From positions 372,001 through 436,000 of the forward strand of contig NZ_BCNT01000003.1 in assembly GCF_001544075.1 (NCBI RefSeq): a DNA stretch of 64,000 nucleotides. Direction: 5' to 3'. The position numbers and the translations under genes were made by a program. A model generated the notes under the pieces. That model was given only the letters and a program-made list of their open reading frames with translations. It was not told where the DNA came from and searched no databases. This document shows positions 35,374-46,193 of this stretch, piece by piece (within the stretch, counting starts at the first letter, position 1; the number at the start of each line of letters is the position of its first letter). This DNA comes from Comamonas terrae (GTDB lineage Bacteria > Pseudomonadota > Gammaproteobacteria > Burkholderiales > Burkholderiaceae_C).

Positions 35374-35859
35374 ATGAAGCCTACTTACTCTCTATATCAG
35401 CGCGGAGTGGCACTGACCGAATTCGCGCTGATTCTGCCACTGCTGCTGATACTGACCTTTATCACCACCGAGTTCGGACGCGCACTCTACCAATACAACA
35501 CGCTCACAAAGGCTGTACGCGATGCTTCGCGGTATCTTTCAATACAAGACCCAAATATCGCGACCAATGATCCTCAAGGACTGATCACCAAGGCAAAAAA
35601 TTTGGTGGTTTTTGGAAATGTCGCTGACACGGGAAATCCATTGGCCTTGGGGCTGTCAATCAACCAAGTACCCAAACCTACTTGGCAGAACGTGGGCTCA
35701 TCTCCCGTCATCAATACAGTCACCATCCGCATTGCAGGTTGCGCCACCTCGCCACCACCTTGCTACAAATTCACACCACTTGTCTCAAGCGCGTTTGGCG
35801 TGAATTTCGGTACGGTGAACTTTGCGGATATCAGCGCCACGATGAGGGCACCGCTATGA
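35374..35859 (+). CDS. tadE: TadE-like pseudopilin
   Basis: 161 residues. The leader region QRGVALTEFALILPLLLILTFITTEFGRALYQYN is the TadE signature, with G-V-A-L-T-E-F where processing after glycine leaves glutamate at position 5. The C-terminal part has a pair of cysteines (GCATSPPPCY). TadE and TadF are pseudopilins processed by TadV and needed for pilus formation. Its stop overlaps the start of the next TadE-like gene (ATGA at 35856). Confidence 0.85.
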   Translation: MKPTYSLYQRGVALTEFALILPLLLILTFITTEFGRALYQYNTLTKAVRDASRYLSIQDPNIATNDPQGLITKAKNLVVFGNVADTGNPLALGLSINQVPKPTWQNVGSSPVINTVTIRIAGCATSPPPCYKFTPLVSSAFGVNFGTVNFADISATMRAPL

Positions 35860-36323
35860 CAAACGCAGCTGCTCACTCTCAAGAACGAGGCGCCACGATG
35901 ATCGAATTTTCCCTGGTGCTGATGATTTTTCTCACCTTCTTCCTCGGTGTGATGGACTTTGCCCGCATGCTGTGGACTTGGAATGCAGCCAATGAAGCTA
36001 CACGCTGGGGCGCACGTACCGCCGTGGTGTGCTCCCAGGGCTCAGACAAAGTGCTGGACCGGATGAGGAAATTTCTGCCTCAACTCACTAGGGACAACGT
36101 AGTAGTGGATTGGTACGACGCCGCAGGCAATCAAAACAATGCCTGCACAGCTACCAACTGCGGCGCAGTCAATGTGCGTATCCAGAACCTGAACTATCAG
36201 TGGATCTCGCCGATCGGTTTCAGCTTGCCGGCAGCTTTTCCTATGCCGGGCTTTTCGACCTATTTGCCACGCGAAGCCATGGGTACGGATCCAGGCAGCA
36301 GCTCTGTATGTTCTGTTCCTTGA
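35856..36323 (+). CDS. Second TadE/TadF-like pseudopilin
   Basis: 155 residues. QERGATMIEFSLVLMIFLTFFLGVMDFARMLWTWNAA shows the same arrangement: glycine followed by four residues, glutamate and phenylalanine, then a membrane helix. Four cysteines lie in the exported part (VVCSQG, NACTATNC, and a C-terminal VCSVP). It overlaps tadE by four bases. Which of the two corresponds to TadF cannot be decided from sequence. Confidence 0.83.
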   Translation: MTNAAAHSQERGATMIEFSLVLMIFLTFFLGVMDFARMLWTWNAANEATRWGARTAVVCSQGSDKVLDRMRKFLPQLTRDNVVVDWYDAAGNQNNACTATNCGAVNVRIQNLNYQWISPIGFSLPAAFPMPGFSTYLPREAMGTDPGSSSVCSVP

Positions 36324-36338
36324 GCGATGGAGTAGCCC

Positions 36339-37499
36339 ATGAAAATCGCCATCATCTCCCCCAACACCGCGCACCTGCACGAGATGGTCCAGGTGCTGCA
36401 GCGCTCGCACCAGGTGCAGACCTTCGAGGGCGGCAAGACACGCATGCCCGCCATTGCCGAGCAGGAGCGGCCCGATTTGATGATCGTGGACGGCATGTGC
36501 TGCGATCCGGCCGACCTGGCACCCGTGGAATCCGTGACCAACCGCTACCCGCATATGGCGGTGCTGCTGCTGTGCGCGCTGCAGACGCCCGAGTTCCTGC
36601 TGCAGTCCATGCGCGCCGGCGTGCGGGAAGTGCTGCCTTCGCCGCCGTCGACACAGGCCCTCATGGATGCCGTGCATCGCATTGCCGCCAAGCTGCCGGA
36701 CAGGATGCAGGAACGCATGCAGGGACGGATCATGGCCTTTCTGCCCTGCAAGGGCGGTAGCGGCGCCACTTTTCTGGCCACCAATCTGGCGTGGATGCTG
36801 GCGCGCCACCATTCGGTGCTGCTGGTGGACCTGAACCTGCAGTTTGGCGATGCACTGGCCTATCTGCAGGAAGGCAATCCGGCATCGACCCTGGCCGATG
36901 TGGCGCGCGACATCCATCGCCTGGACGCTTCGTTTCTGGTCGCCAGCACGGTCAAGGTCACGCCCCGGCTGCACATGCTGGCGGCCCCGGAAGATGTGAT
37001 CCATGCCATGGACGTGGAGCCCGAGCATGTGAACGCCATCGTGCAGCTGGCTGCAGCGCATTACGACTTTGTGCTGCTGGACCTGGGCCGCGTGCTCGAC
37101 CCGCTGGCCCTGCGCATGCTGGACAGGGCCCAGAGCATTGTGCCGGTGCTGCTGCCCAATGTGCCGGCCGTGCGCAATGCGCAAAAGCTGCTGCGCATGT
37201 TCCATGACCTGGGCTACCCCGAAAGCAAGCTGCAGCCGGTGCTCAACCGCGTGGACCGGCGCCATGAAATCGGCCTGGCCGAAGTGCGCAAGACGCTGGG
37301 CCTGGACCAGCAGCAATGGCGCGCCGTGCCCGATGCGCCGCAGGAAGTGCAGGCCGCCATCAATGCCGGCGTGCCCCTGGCCGAATCTTCACGCAACAGC
37401 GCCGTGGTGCGCGAGCTGGCGGCCTGGGCCGAAGCTCTGGCCCCTGCAGCCCAGGAAGACAGCGGCGGCTTTCTGCACCGGCTCTTTCGCCGGGCCTGA
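36339..37499 (+). CDS. tadZ: Tad pilus localisation ATPase-like protein (TadZ/CpaE)
   Basis: 386 residues. A receiver-like N-terminal domain (residues 1-120, [19 protein letters not shown]) lacks a full set of phosphorylation residues. A MinD/ParA-like domain follows. Its Walker A reads [14 protein letters not shown], so the second lysine of KGGxGKT is alanine, as in many TadZ proteins. [10 protein letters not shown] and [16 protein letters not shown] are the other conserved blocks. It is expected to place the Tad machine at a cell pole. SD and spacing (15 bases after the pseudopilin) fit operon membership. Confidence 0.92.
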   Translation: MKIAIISPNTAHLHEMVQVLQRSHQVQTFEGGKTRMPAIAEQERPDLMIVDGMCCDPADLAPVESVTNRYPHMAVLLLCALQTPEFLLQSMRAGVREVLPSPPSTQALMDAVHRIAAKLPDRMQERMQGRIMAFLPCKGGSGATFLATNLAWMLARHHSVLLVDLNLQFGDALAYLQEGNPASTLADVARDIHRLDASFLVASTVKVTPRLHMLAAPEDVIHAMDVEPEHVNAIVQLAAAHYDFVLLDLGRVLDPLALRMLDRAQSIVPVLLPNVPAVRNAQKLLRMFHDLGYPESKLQPVLNRVDRRHEIGLAEVRKTLGLDQQQWRAVPDAPQEVQAAINAGVPLAESSRNSAVVRELAAWAEALAPAAQEDSGGFLHRLFRRA

Positions 37500-37525
37500 G
37501 CCAGCCCATAGAGGAGGAGTCGATC

Positions 37526-38959
<1,434 letters not shown>

Positions 38960-38973
38960 AAACGGAGGCCGCC

Positions 38974-39963
38974 ATGCCGTCCTTTTTTTCCTCCTACCCG
39001 GTGCTTGTGATCGTCGCACTGGTATTTGCGGCAGTGCTGCTGCTGCTGCAAGCCGCCCATGCGCTGTGGAAGCAGTACAAAAGCCCTGAAGCCAAACGGC
39101 TGGAGCGCCGGCTGCGTGCGCTGTCCGCCGCACATGATGACAGTGCCGCTACCAAGCTGGTCAAGGACCGCGTGCTAAGCGACATGCCCGGGTTGCAGCG
39201 CACGCTGCAGCGCATGCCCCGTGCCCACCAGCTGGATCGTTTCATCCTGCAGTCGGGCCTGGAGTGGACGGTCTCGGGGCTGCTGCTGGGCTGTCTGCTG
39301 CTATGTGCCGCTGGTTTGCTGGCCGCCACCATGCTGCGCCAGTCCCTGGCCCTGGGGCTGCTGGCCGGCGCTGTGCTTGGCGCCCTGCCGCTGCTCTACG
39401 TGCAGCGCAAGCGCCACCAACGCCTTAGCCTGATGGAGCGCCAGCTTCCCGAGGCGCTGGATCTGCTGGCCAGGGCGCTGCGCGCCGGCCATGCGTTTTC
39501 AGCGGGCCTGCAGATGGCAGGCGACGAGCTGGCCGAGCCCATTGCCGGCGAGTTCCGCCTGGTGCATGACGAAATCAACTATGGCACCTCGCTGCAGCAG
39601 GCCCTGGGCAATCTGGGCGAGCGCGTGCCCATCACCGATCTGCGCTATTTCATCGTGGCCGTGCTCATACAGCGCGAATCGGGCGGCAACCTCACGGAAA
39701 TGCTGGGCAATCTGAGCCATTTGATCCGCGAGCGCCTCAAGCTCCACGCCAAGGTGCGCGTGCTCTCGGCCGACGGCCGCATGTCGGCCTGGATTCTGGG
39801 CCTCATGCCGTTTGGCCTGGGCGCCTTGCTCAATCTGCTGAACCCGGATTTCATGTCCCCGCTGTGGACCGACCCCATGGGCATCACCATCCTCAAATGG
39901 CTGGCGGCGATGATGGTGGTGGGGCTGCTGCTGCTGCGCCGCATTGCCCGCATCCGGGTATGA
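38974..39963 (+). CDS. tadB: Tad inner-membrane platform protein TadB
   Basis: 329 residues from ATG 38974, preceded by GGAGG at five bases; a GTG overlapping the tadA stop at 38956 is the alternative. A GspF-like (T2SSF) domain lies around residues 170-300 (LPEALDLLARALRAGHAFSAGLQMAGDEL, ITDLRYFIVAVLIQRESGGNLTE), with membrane helices near the N-terminus, at about 95-140 and at the C-terminus. It pairs with TadC to form the inner-membrane platform. Confidence 0.94.
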   Translation: MPSFFSSYPVLVIVALVFAAVLLLLQAAHALWKQYKSPEAKRLERRLRALSAAHDDSAATKLVKDRVLSDMPGLQRTLQRMPRAHQLDRFILQSGLEWTVSGLLLGCLLLCAAGLLAATMLRQSLALGLLAGAVLGALPLLYVQRKRHQRLSLMERQLPEALDLLARALRAGHAFSAGLQMAGDELAEPIAGEFRLVHDEINYGTSLQQALGNLGERVPITDLRYFIVAVLIQRESGGNLTEMLGNLSHLIRERLKLHAKVRVLSADGRMSAWILGLMPFGLGALLNLLNPDFMSPLWTDPMGITILKWLAAMMVVGLLLLRRIARIRV

Positions 39964-39990
39964 AACCGAATTGAACACAAGGAGTGCGCC

Positions 39991-40902
39991 ATGCTGATCA
40001 TTGCCGTGCTGACCTTTACCGCCCTCATGCTGACCGCCGGCGCGCTCTTCTTCTGGTGGGTGCCGACAGCCACGGAACAGCGCCTGCAGGCCTTGGCGCC
40101 GGCAGCCAGGGAAAGCCACTGGACCGAGACCGCCGTCAAGCTGGTGGGCCCGTTTGCCCAGCTGTCGTCGCCCACCGAAGGCATCGATGCCTCGCCACTG
40201 CGCCTGCGCTTTTTGAATGCGGGCATACGCAATGAGCACGCTTCAATGATTTACTTTGGTATCAAGACGCTGCTGCCGCTGGCTGTTGCATTGACTGTGT
40301 ATTCGGTCCTCCTCGCTTCCGGTACGACAGAGACATCCCAGCTTCTGCTATTTACCGTGGTGGCATCTCTGATCGCCTGCTATCTACCTAATCTGGTACT
40401 GCGCTGGCTGGCCAGGCACCGCAAGCGCGAAATCTTCGAGAACTTTCCCGATGCGGCAGACCTCATGCTGGTCTGCGTGGAGGCCGGCCTGGGCCTGGAT
40501 GCGGCCCTGGGCAAGGTGACCGAGGAAATCCGCATCAAGAGCGAAGCCCTGGCCGAAGAGCTGCACTGGACCAATCTGGAAATGCGCGCCGGCAGCACGC
40601 GAGAGAAAGCCCTGCGCAACCTGGCCGCACGCACCGGCGTGGATGAAATTCACACTTTCACCGCCATGCTCACGCAGGCGGATCGCTTCGGCACCAGCAT
40701 CGGCGATTCGCTGCGTGTGTTCTCCGACGATCTGCGCCACAAGCGGCAGATGCGCGCCGAGGAACTCGCGGCCAAGATTCCCACCAAGATGCTGTTTCCG
40801 CTGGTGACCTGCATTTTTCCGGCCATCGTGATGGTGGTACTGGGGCCCGCCATCATCCGGATCGTGCACATGATCATGCCCATGCTCGCCGGAACCTCCT
40901 GA
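39991..40902 (+). CDS. tadC: Tad inner-membrane platform protein TadC
   Basis: 303 residues. Helices at the N-terminus and around residues 85-130 precede the T2SSF domain (FENFPDAADLMLVCVEAGLGLDAALGKV, IHTFTAMLTQADRFGTSIGDSLRVFSDDLRHKRQMRAEELAAKIPTKMLFPL). The last helix is IFPAIVMVVLGPAIIRI. Last gene of the Tad locus. Its stop lies only 15 bases from the stop of the convergent chemoreceptor gene, and no terminator is visible between them. Confidence 0.94.
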   Translation: MLIIAVLTFTALMLTAGALFFWWVPTATEQRLQALAPAARESHWTETAVKLVGPFAQLSSPTEGIDASPLRLRFLNAGIRNEHASMIYFGIKTLLPLAVALTVYSVLLASGTTETSQLLLFTVVASLIACYLPNLVLRWLARHRKREIFENFPDAADLMLVCVEAGLGLDAALGKVTEEIRIKSEALAEELHWTNLEMRAGSTREKALRNLAARTGVDEIHTFTAMLTQADRFGTSIGDSLRVFSDDLRHKRQMRAEELAAKIPTKMLFPLVTCIFPAIVMVVLGPAIIRIVHMIMPMLAGTS

Positions 40903-40917
40903 CGGCCCTGGCTGTTT

Positions 40918-42681
40918 TCAGAAGGTCTCCCACTCGTCGTCTGCAGCTCCTGCAGTCATGCCGACAGGCTTGCCCTTGCTGGCAATGGTGGCCGGCACGT
41001 TCGCCGGAGCCTGGCCTGCGACTGCAGACTTGAGCTTGGCGGGCGCCTTGGTGTGAGGGCGCTGCACTGCCGCAGAGGGCTTGGGGGCTGATGCAGCAGC
41101 TGCACGGGGTGCAGCCTGCTTCGCCACGCTCTGCACCTGCTGGCCTGTCCTGAACACCGACACCACTTGCGACAGGCGGCTGGCCTGCTCCTGCAGCGCC
41201 ATGGCCGCTGCACTCGACTCTTCGACCAGGGCGGCGTTCTGCTGCGTCATCTGGTCCAGATTGCTCACGGCCTGATTGACCTGATTGATGCCGTCGCGCT
41301 GTTCGGAGGACGAAGCCGTGATTTCGCCGATCAGGTCGCTGACGCGGCGCACGCTGGAGACGATTTCGTCCATGCTTCGGCCCGCCTGCTCGACCTGCTG
41401 CGAGCCCGATTGCACGTTGTCCACGCTGGTGGTGATCAGCAGCTTGATTTCCTTGGCCGCCTCGGCGCTGCGTCCGGCCAGGGCCCGCACTTCGCCGGCC
41501 ACCACGGCAAAGCCGCGGCCCTGCTCGCCGGCGCGGGCCGCTTCGACGGCTGCATTCAATGCCAGGATATTGGTCTGGAAGGCAATGCCGTCGATCACGC
41601 CGATGATGTCGGCGATCTTGCGGCTGCTGTCCGTGATCTGCTGCATGCTGTGCACCACCTGCTGCACCACATGGCCGCCCTGCTCCGCCGCCTGGGCCGC
41701 GGTGGCGGCCAGCTGGTTGGCCTGGCGGGCCGTGTCGGCCGACTGGGTGACCGTGGCGGTCAGTTGTTCCATGCTGGCCGCAGTTTCCTCCAGGTTGGCC
41801 GCAGTCTGCTCGGTACGGGCCGACAGGTCCTGGTTGCCCGTGGCGATCTCGCCCGAAGCAGTGGAGACCGACTCCACGCCCTGGCGCACCTCGCCCACCA
41901 CGGTGCGCAGGCGCTCGGTCATGGCATTGAGTGCACGCAGCAGCAGGCCGAGTTCATCATGGCGATCATTGCGCACCGCGGCCGTCAGGTCACCTTCGGC
42001 AATCTTGTCGGCCAGCGCCACGGCTTCGTTGAGCGGATGGGTGATGGAGCGCATCATCAGCACGCCAGCCGTCAGCCCCAGCAGCACGATGAGGCCGCAG
42101 GCCACGCCGATGATCCAGTAGGCACGGCCGCGCAGGCTCTCGCCGGCCTGCTCGGCCTGCTGCTTGAGGCGTTCCTGCAGCTCGACATAGGCCTGCTGGG
42201 AATCGCTGTAGGCCTTGGCGATGGGCGCCATCTTGTCCACCAGGTCGCGTGCAGCAGCGAAATCGCCGGACTTGCGTGCCTCCTGCACGGCACTGTTGAC
42301 CTCCAGGGTCTTGCGGCGGTTTTCGGACACCTTGGCCAGTTCTGCCTTGGATTCGGGCGACACCGCCAGCTCGGTGACTTTCTTCTGCAGCGCGGTGATG
42401 CGTGCAATGCCCTTGTTCATGAGATCGCGCTGGCGTTCCACCAGATGCTCCTCGCTGGACATGGCGGCGACGATGGAGCGGTCCACGCTGGTGTCCGTGA
42501 GATCGCGCCATTCGCGTGCCAGCGCGGAACTGGTCTGGGCGCGGTCGATGTCTTCCAGGATGCGGCTGTTGACCTCATGCAGGTAGAAAAGACTGCCGAC
42601 GACGACGGCCGCCATGCTCAGCAAAAGACCGATCACCAGCAGCCAGAGCTTGCGTGCAACAGTGAGATGAAGTGACTTCAT
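40918..42681 (-). CDS. Membrane methyl-accepting chemotaxis protein with CheR/CheB docking tail
   Basis: 587 residues from ATG 42681. Membrane helices at residues about 12-35 and 190-212 enclose a four-helix-bundle periplasmic sensor of some 155 residues. A HAMP domain follows ([23 protein letters not shown]), then the signalling domain with [33 protein letters not shown]. The C-terminus ends in DEWETF, a WxxF pentapeptide like that used to tether CheR/CheB in high-abundance receptors; a long Ala/Pro/Lys linker precedes it. The ligand is not predictable. It is convergent with tadC. Confidence 0.95.
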   Translation of the reverse strand: MKSLHLTVARKLWLLVIGLLLSMAAVVVGSLFYLHEVNSRILEDIDRAQTSSALAREWRDLTDTSVDRSIVAAMSSEEHLVERQRDLMNKGIARITALQKKVTELAVSPESKAELAKVSENRRKTLEVNSAVQEARKSGDFAAARDLVDKMAPIAKAYSDSQQAYVELQERLKQQAEQAGESLRGRAYWIIGVACGLIVLLGLTAGVLMMRSITHPLNEAVALADKIAEGDLTAAVRNDRHDELGLLLRALNAMTERLRTVVGEVRQGVESVSTASGEIATGNQDLSARTEQTAANLEETAASMEQLTATVTQSADTARQANQLAATAAQAAEQGGHVVQQVVHSMQQITDSSRKIADIIGVIDGIAFQTNILALNAAVEAARAGEQGRGFAVVAGEVRALAGRSAEAAKEIKLLITTSVDNVQSGSQQVEQAGRSMDEIVSSVRRVSDLIGEITASSSEQRDGINQVNQAVSNLDQMTQQNAALVEESSAAAMALQEQASRLSQVVSVFRTGQQVQSVAKQAAPRAAAASAPKPSAAVQRPHTKAPAKLKSAVAGQAPANVPATIASKGKPVGMTAGAADDEWETF

Positions 42682-42931
42682 GAAACAACCAATCCACAAA
42701 AAACCGACCAACAGACAACGGCCAGAGACCCGGACCCGGAAGGCTGCGTCCGCCCTGCAGTACGCCTAGCCACTCTTCGTCATAAGCATCTGAATATTAA
42801 ATATTGTTACAAAATGATGAAGCTCTGCCGCCCGGCAAAACACTGATGCGCTGCCCGCATCGCCAGCTGCCTGCCAGGAGCAGGAAATCCATGATGGCCG
42901 CTCACCCAGCCTCACGGAGGGGGAACCTACA

Positions 42932-42958
42932 ATGGGCTGGTGCCAAATACCTATCTGA
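42932..42958 (+). CDS. Possible 8-codon leader peptide overlapping the PHP gene start
   Basis: ATG 42932 has the only good ribosome binding site here (GGAGGGGGA, 42916-42924, seven bases away) and encodes MGWCQIPI before a TGA at 42956. The GTG of the PHP protein (42940) lies inside it in another frame. It may couple translation of the main gene, or be chance. Confidence 0.3.
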   Translation: MGWCQIPI

Positions 42959-43803
42959 ATGCCGACCTGCACTGCCACTCCGTGGTATCCGACGGCACCC
43001 TCACGCCCGAGCAGCTGGCCCGGCGCGCCGCGGACCGGGGCGTGCAGCTGTGGGCTCTGACCGACCATGACGAGGTCGGCGGCCAGCACCGCGCTGCGCA
43101 AGCCGCCCATGCCTGCGGCCTGGACTATCTGACCGGCACAGAAATCTCGGTGAGCTTTGCCGGCCACACCGTGCACATCGTGGGCCTGGGCTTCGATGCC
43201 GACGATGCCCAGCTGAGCCAGGGTCTGTATGAGACGCGCAACGGCCGCGGCCCGCGCGCCAAGGAAATGGCGCGCCAGCTGGAACTCGCCGGCATCGCGG
43301 GCAGCTACGAGGGCGCGCTGCGCCATGCGGGAAACCCGGAGCTGATCTCGCGCACCCACTTTGCGCGCTACCTGGTGGAAAGCGGCATCTGCAGCGATAC
43401 CTATGAGGTGTTCCGTCGCTTCCTGACCGAAGGCCATCCCGGCTACGTGCCCCATGTCTGGGCCAGCCTGCGCGACGCCGTGCACTGGATCACGGATGCC
43501 GGCGGCATGGCCGTGATTGCCCATCCGGCCCGCTATGGCCTGACGGCCAACGAGGAATACGCGCTGTTTTCGGAATTCAAGCAGCATGGCGGCCAGGGCG
43601 TGGAAGTCGTCACGGGCAGCCACCATCCGCATGAATACGCCATCTACGCCGACATGGCGCAGGAATTCGGCCTGGCCGCATCGCGCGGCAGCGATTTCCA
43701 CAGCCCCGAGGAATCGCATACCGATCTCGGCGACCTGCCGCCATTGCCCGCCAGGCTCACGCCGGTATGGGAGCTGCTTCAGGAGCGCATCCAGAGGGCC
43801 TGA
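42940..43803 (+). CDS. PHP-domain phosphoesterase (YciV/RNase AM-type, 3',5'-nucleoside bisphosphate phosphatase family)
   Basis: 287 residues from GTG 42940; no ATG in this frame would give a complete N-terminus. Metal-binding motifs of the PHP fold are clear: ADLHCHSVVSDG, LTDHDEVGG, TEISVSF, AVIAHPARY and ASRGSDFHSP. Homologues act as nucleoside 3',5'-bisphosphate (pAp) phosphatases and, in E. coli YciV, as a 5'-3' exonuclease maturing rRNA ends. It lies 57 bases upstream of a yciO gene, and yciV-yciO are neighbours in E. coli too, which strengthens the family call. Confidence 0.92.
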   Translation: MPNTYLNADLHCHSVVSDGTLTPEQLARRAADRGVQLWALTDHDEVGGQHRAAQAAHACGLDYLTGTEISVSFAGHTVHIVGLGFDADDAQLSQGLYETRNGRGPRAKEMARQLELAGIAGSYEGALRHAGNPELISRTHFARYLVESGICSDTYEVFRRFLTEGHPGYVPHVWASLRDAVHWITDAGGMAVIAHPARYGLTANEEYALFSEFKQHGGQGVEVVTGSHHPHEYAIYADMAQEFGLAASRGSDFHSPEESHTDLGDLPPLPARLTPVWELLQERIQRA

Positions 43804-43860
43804 CCGGCCCGCCATCCGCTATTCTTTTCATATTGGCACCGGCCTACAGGATCCCGCTCC

Positions 43861-44505
43861 ATGACCATCCGCTTTGAAGTCTATCCAGAGAACCCGCAGC
43901 CCCGCATCATCAAGCAGGCGGCCGAGATGCTGCGCAAGGGCGCCATCATGGCGGTGCCCACGGACTCCAGCTACGCACTGGTCTGCCACCTGGACGACAA
44001 GAATGCCGTGGACCGCATCCGCCGCATCCGCCAGATCAACGACAAGCACCATCTGACGCTGCTGTGCCGCGACCTGTCCGAGCTTGCCAACTATGCGCGC
44101 GTGGACAACCGGCAGTACCGCCTGCTCAAGCTGGCCACGCCCGGGCCCTACACCTTCATCCTGGAAGCCTCCAAGGAGGTTCCCAAGCGCCTGAGCCACC
44201 CTTCGCGCAAGACCATAGGCCTGCGCGTGCCGGACCGCAAGGGCCTGCAGCTGCTGCTGGAGGAACTGGGCGAACCGCTGCTGGCCACCACATTGATTGC
44301 GCCCGGAGAGACCGAGCCGCTCAACGATGCCGATGCCATCCTGGAGCGCTTTCCCCATGAACTCGATGCCGTGGTCGATGCCGGCGCCTGCCCGCAGGAG
44401 CCGACGACCGTGCTCGATCTGGTGCCCATGGCACTCAACAATCCACCCACCGTCGTGCGCCAGGGCCGCGGCAGCCTGGACAGCATAGGCCTGCAGGCCG
44501 ATTGA
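43861..44505 (+). CDS. yciO: YciO/Sua5/YrdC family protein
   Basis: 214 residues. The YrdC-like fold is indicated by MLRKGAIMAVPTDSSYALVC, INDKHHLTLLCRDLSELANYA, PGPYTFILEASKEVPKRL and KTIGLRVPDRKGLQLLLEELGEPLLATT. The last is the nucleotide/threonylcarbamoyl region of Sua5/YrdC. YciO paralogues have this fold, but their cellular role is not settled, so t6A synthesis should not be assumed. It follows the PHP gene in the same direction; a double hairpin comes after its stop. Confidence 0.92.
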   Translation: MTIRFEVYPENPQPRIIKQAAEMLRKGAIMAVPTDSSYALVCHLDDKNAVDRIRRIRQINDKHHLTLLCRDLSELANYARVDNRQYRLLKLATPGPYTFILEASKEVPKRLSHPSRKTIGLRVPDRKGLQLLLEELGEPLLATTLIAPGETEPLNDADAILERFPHELDAVVDAGACPQEPTTVLDLVPMALNNPPTVVRQGRGSLDSIGLQAD

Positions 44506-44546
44506 GATCGATCTGCCAGGCCGGCGGCGAGCCCGGCTGGCCGTCA

Positions 44547-44605
44547 ATCAAAAAAAGGGGCTTTCGCTCCTTTTTTTGATAGCTTGCTGCGCTCATGCAG
44601 CAAGC
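44547..44605. terminator. Double hairpin between yciO and the convergent chemoreceptor
   Basis: ATCAAAAAAAGG (44547-44558) pairs with CCTTTTTTTGAT (44569-44580), a bidirectional terminator form. A second stem follows at once: GCTTGCTG (44582-44589) and CAGCAAGC (44598-44605). The GATAGC..GCTGCGC stretch resembles the palindromic elements elsewhere in the window. Confidence 0.75.
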
Positions 44606-44635
44606 GTGAGAGTCGGTTTTAGCTTCGATTCGCCA

Positions 44636-45934
44636 TCAGGCCGATTCATGCGCCAGTTGCTTGGCCACGGACCTGGCTGCGGGCTTGCCGCCATCGCGCC
44701 GCAGCGCGGCAGGCGCCAGCGCAGGAACCGCAAGGGCAGGCATTGCCGGCGCGTCTTCCTCGTCCAGCTTGAACGCCCCCACGGCCTCCTGCAGGTCCCG
44801 GGTACGGGCATTGAGCGCCGCCGCCGCCTGCGTGGCTTGCTGCACCAGCACGGCGTTTTCCTGGTTGGTGCTGTCCATGTGCGCCACGGCCGTGTTCACA
44901 TGGTCGATGCCTTCGCTCTGTTCCTGCAGGGCATGGGAGATTTCGCCGAGCAGGCCCGTGACCTGGCCCACGGACTGCACGATGTCCTTCATTGTCACGC
45001 CAGCCTGGCCCACGAGACCGGCACCGCTTTCCACCTGCGCTACGCTGACGGTGATCAGCTCCTTGATCTGCTTGGCCGCCTCGGCACTGCGCTGCGCCAG
45101 CGAACGCACCTCGCTGGCCACCACCGCAAAGCCGCGCCCCTGCTCGCCCGCGCGGGCAGCTTCCACCGCGGCATTGAGCGCCAGGATATTCGTCTGGAAG
45201 GCAATGCCCTCGATCACCTGGATGATGTCCACGATCTTGCGCGAACTGCCACTGATGGCTTCCATGGTGCTCACCACCTGGCCGACCACCGCGCCGCCGC
45301 GCTCGGCCGTGGCCGAAGCCGCCACCGCCAGTCCGCTGGCCGAGCGCGCCCGGTCCGCGTTCTGGCGCACCGTGGCCGTGAACTGTTCCATGCTGGCGGC
45401 CGTTTCGGCCAGGGCGCTGACCTGGGCTTCGGTACGGCTGGAAAGATTGGCATTGCCGGCATCGATCTCCCCGGCCGAGACGCCGATGGCGTCGGTGGAC
45501 TGCTTGATGCGCCCCACCAGCTCGGTCAGCGTGTCTTCCATGGTGCCAAGCGCCGTCAGCAGGCGGCCGAAGTCGCCCTGGGTGTCGGAAGAGAACTCCT
45601 GGCTCAGATCACCGGAGGCCACGGTCTCGGCAATCAGAATGGCCTGCCTGAGAGGCTGGACGATGCCGCGGCTCAGGCTGAACCAGGCAAACACGCAGAC
45701 CAGCAGGGCCACGGCCCCCAGGCCCAATGCCCACCAGCGGGTCTGCGCCACCTCATCCAGCAACCCGTGCCACTGCGCTCCCTGCAACTGGCCCGACTGG
45801 CCCGCCTGCAGTCCCTGGGCCACATGGTCCAGCGCCAGCAGGCTCGTGCCCGCCAGGCCCAGAACCAGCAAGCCGATGGAACCAAAAGCGATCACGAGCC
45901 GCATACCGATCGGCAATCTTGCAAATATTCCCAC
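44636..45934 (-). CDS. Membrane methyl-accepting chemotaxis protein with minimal periplasmic part
   Basis: 432 residues from GTG 45934, with AAGGAAGG upstream. Two membrane helices (residues about 12-34 and 66-86) leave only some 30 residues outside, so it may sense through the membrane or from the cytoplasm. A HAMP-like region follows ([24 protein letters not shown]), then the signalling domain with [33 protein letters not shown]. There is no CheR docking pentapeptide. No chemotaxis kinase genes are in the window. Confidence 0.93.
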   Translation of the reverse strand: MGIFARLPIGMRLVIAFGSIGLLVLGLAGTSLLALDHVAQGLQAGQSGQLQGAQWHGLLDEVAQTRWWALGLGAVALLVCVFAWFSLSRGIVQPLRQAILIAETVASGDLSQEFSSDTQGDFGRLLTALGTMEDTLTELVGRIKQSTDAIGVSAGEIDAGNANLSSRTEAQVSALAETAASMEQFTATVRQNADRARSASGLAVAASATAERGGAVVGQVVSTMEAISGSSRKIVDIIQVIEGIAFQTNILALNAAVEAARAGEQGRGFAVVASEVRSLAQRSAEAAKQIKELITVSVAQVESGAGLVGQAGVTMKDIVQSVGQVTGLLGEISHALQEQSEGIDHVNTAVAHMDSTNQENAVLVQQATQAAAALNARTRDLQEAVGAFKLDEEDAPAMPALAVPALAPAALRRDGGKPAARSVAKQLAHESA

Positions 45935-46038
45935 GATACCTTCCTTGCCTTGAACCCACTGTGCGCCCTTGGGGCCGCCCTACCTGCCGCAGCGTGCATT
46001 CACTGACATGCGGACACAAACGCCCGACACTACAGCAT

Positions 46039-46057
46039 CTGTTGCATTTTGCAACAG
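46039..46057. promoter_or_regulatory. Perfect palindrome in the gap between two divergent genes
   Basis: CTGTTGCA, TTT, TGCAACAG: 8-base perfect arms with a 3-base centre, between the chemoreceptor (start 45934) and the M50 protease gene (start 46194). It looks like an operator or small hairpin. No known regulator is assigned. Confidence 0.4.
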
Positions 46058-46193
46058 AAACTTTCCCTAAAGCGCACCGCCCCCGCCGCAACAGCGCGCT
46101 CCACTTCCGCTCATCGCCCTGTCTCCCCAGCGACATGGAGCGCCACACGGGCATATCGCAACGCACAGGGGCCCGGTCTGAGACAATCAGTGT

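Noticed and set aside
46039..46057. LexA box reading of the CTGT...ACAG palindrome
   Set aside because: The spacing between CTGT and ACAG is 11 bases, not the 8 expected for the proteobacterial LexA site.
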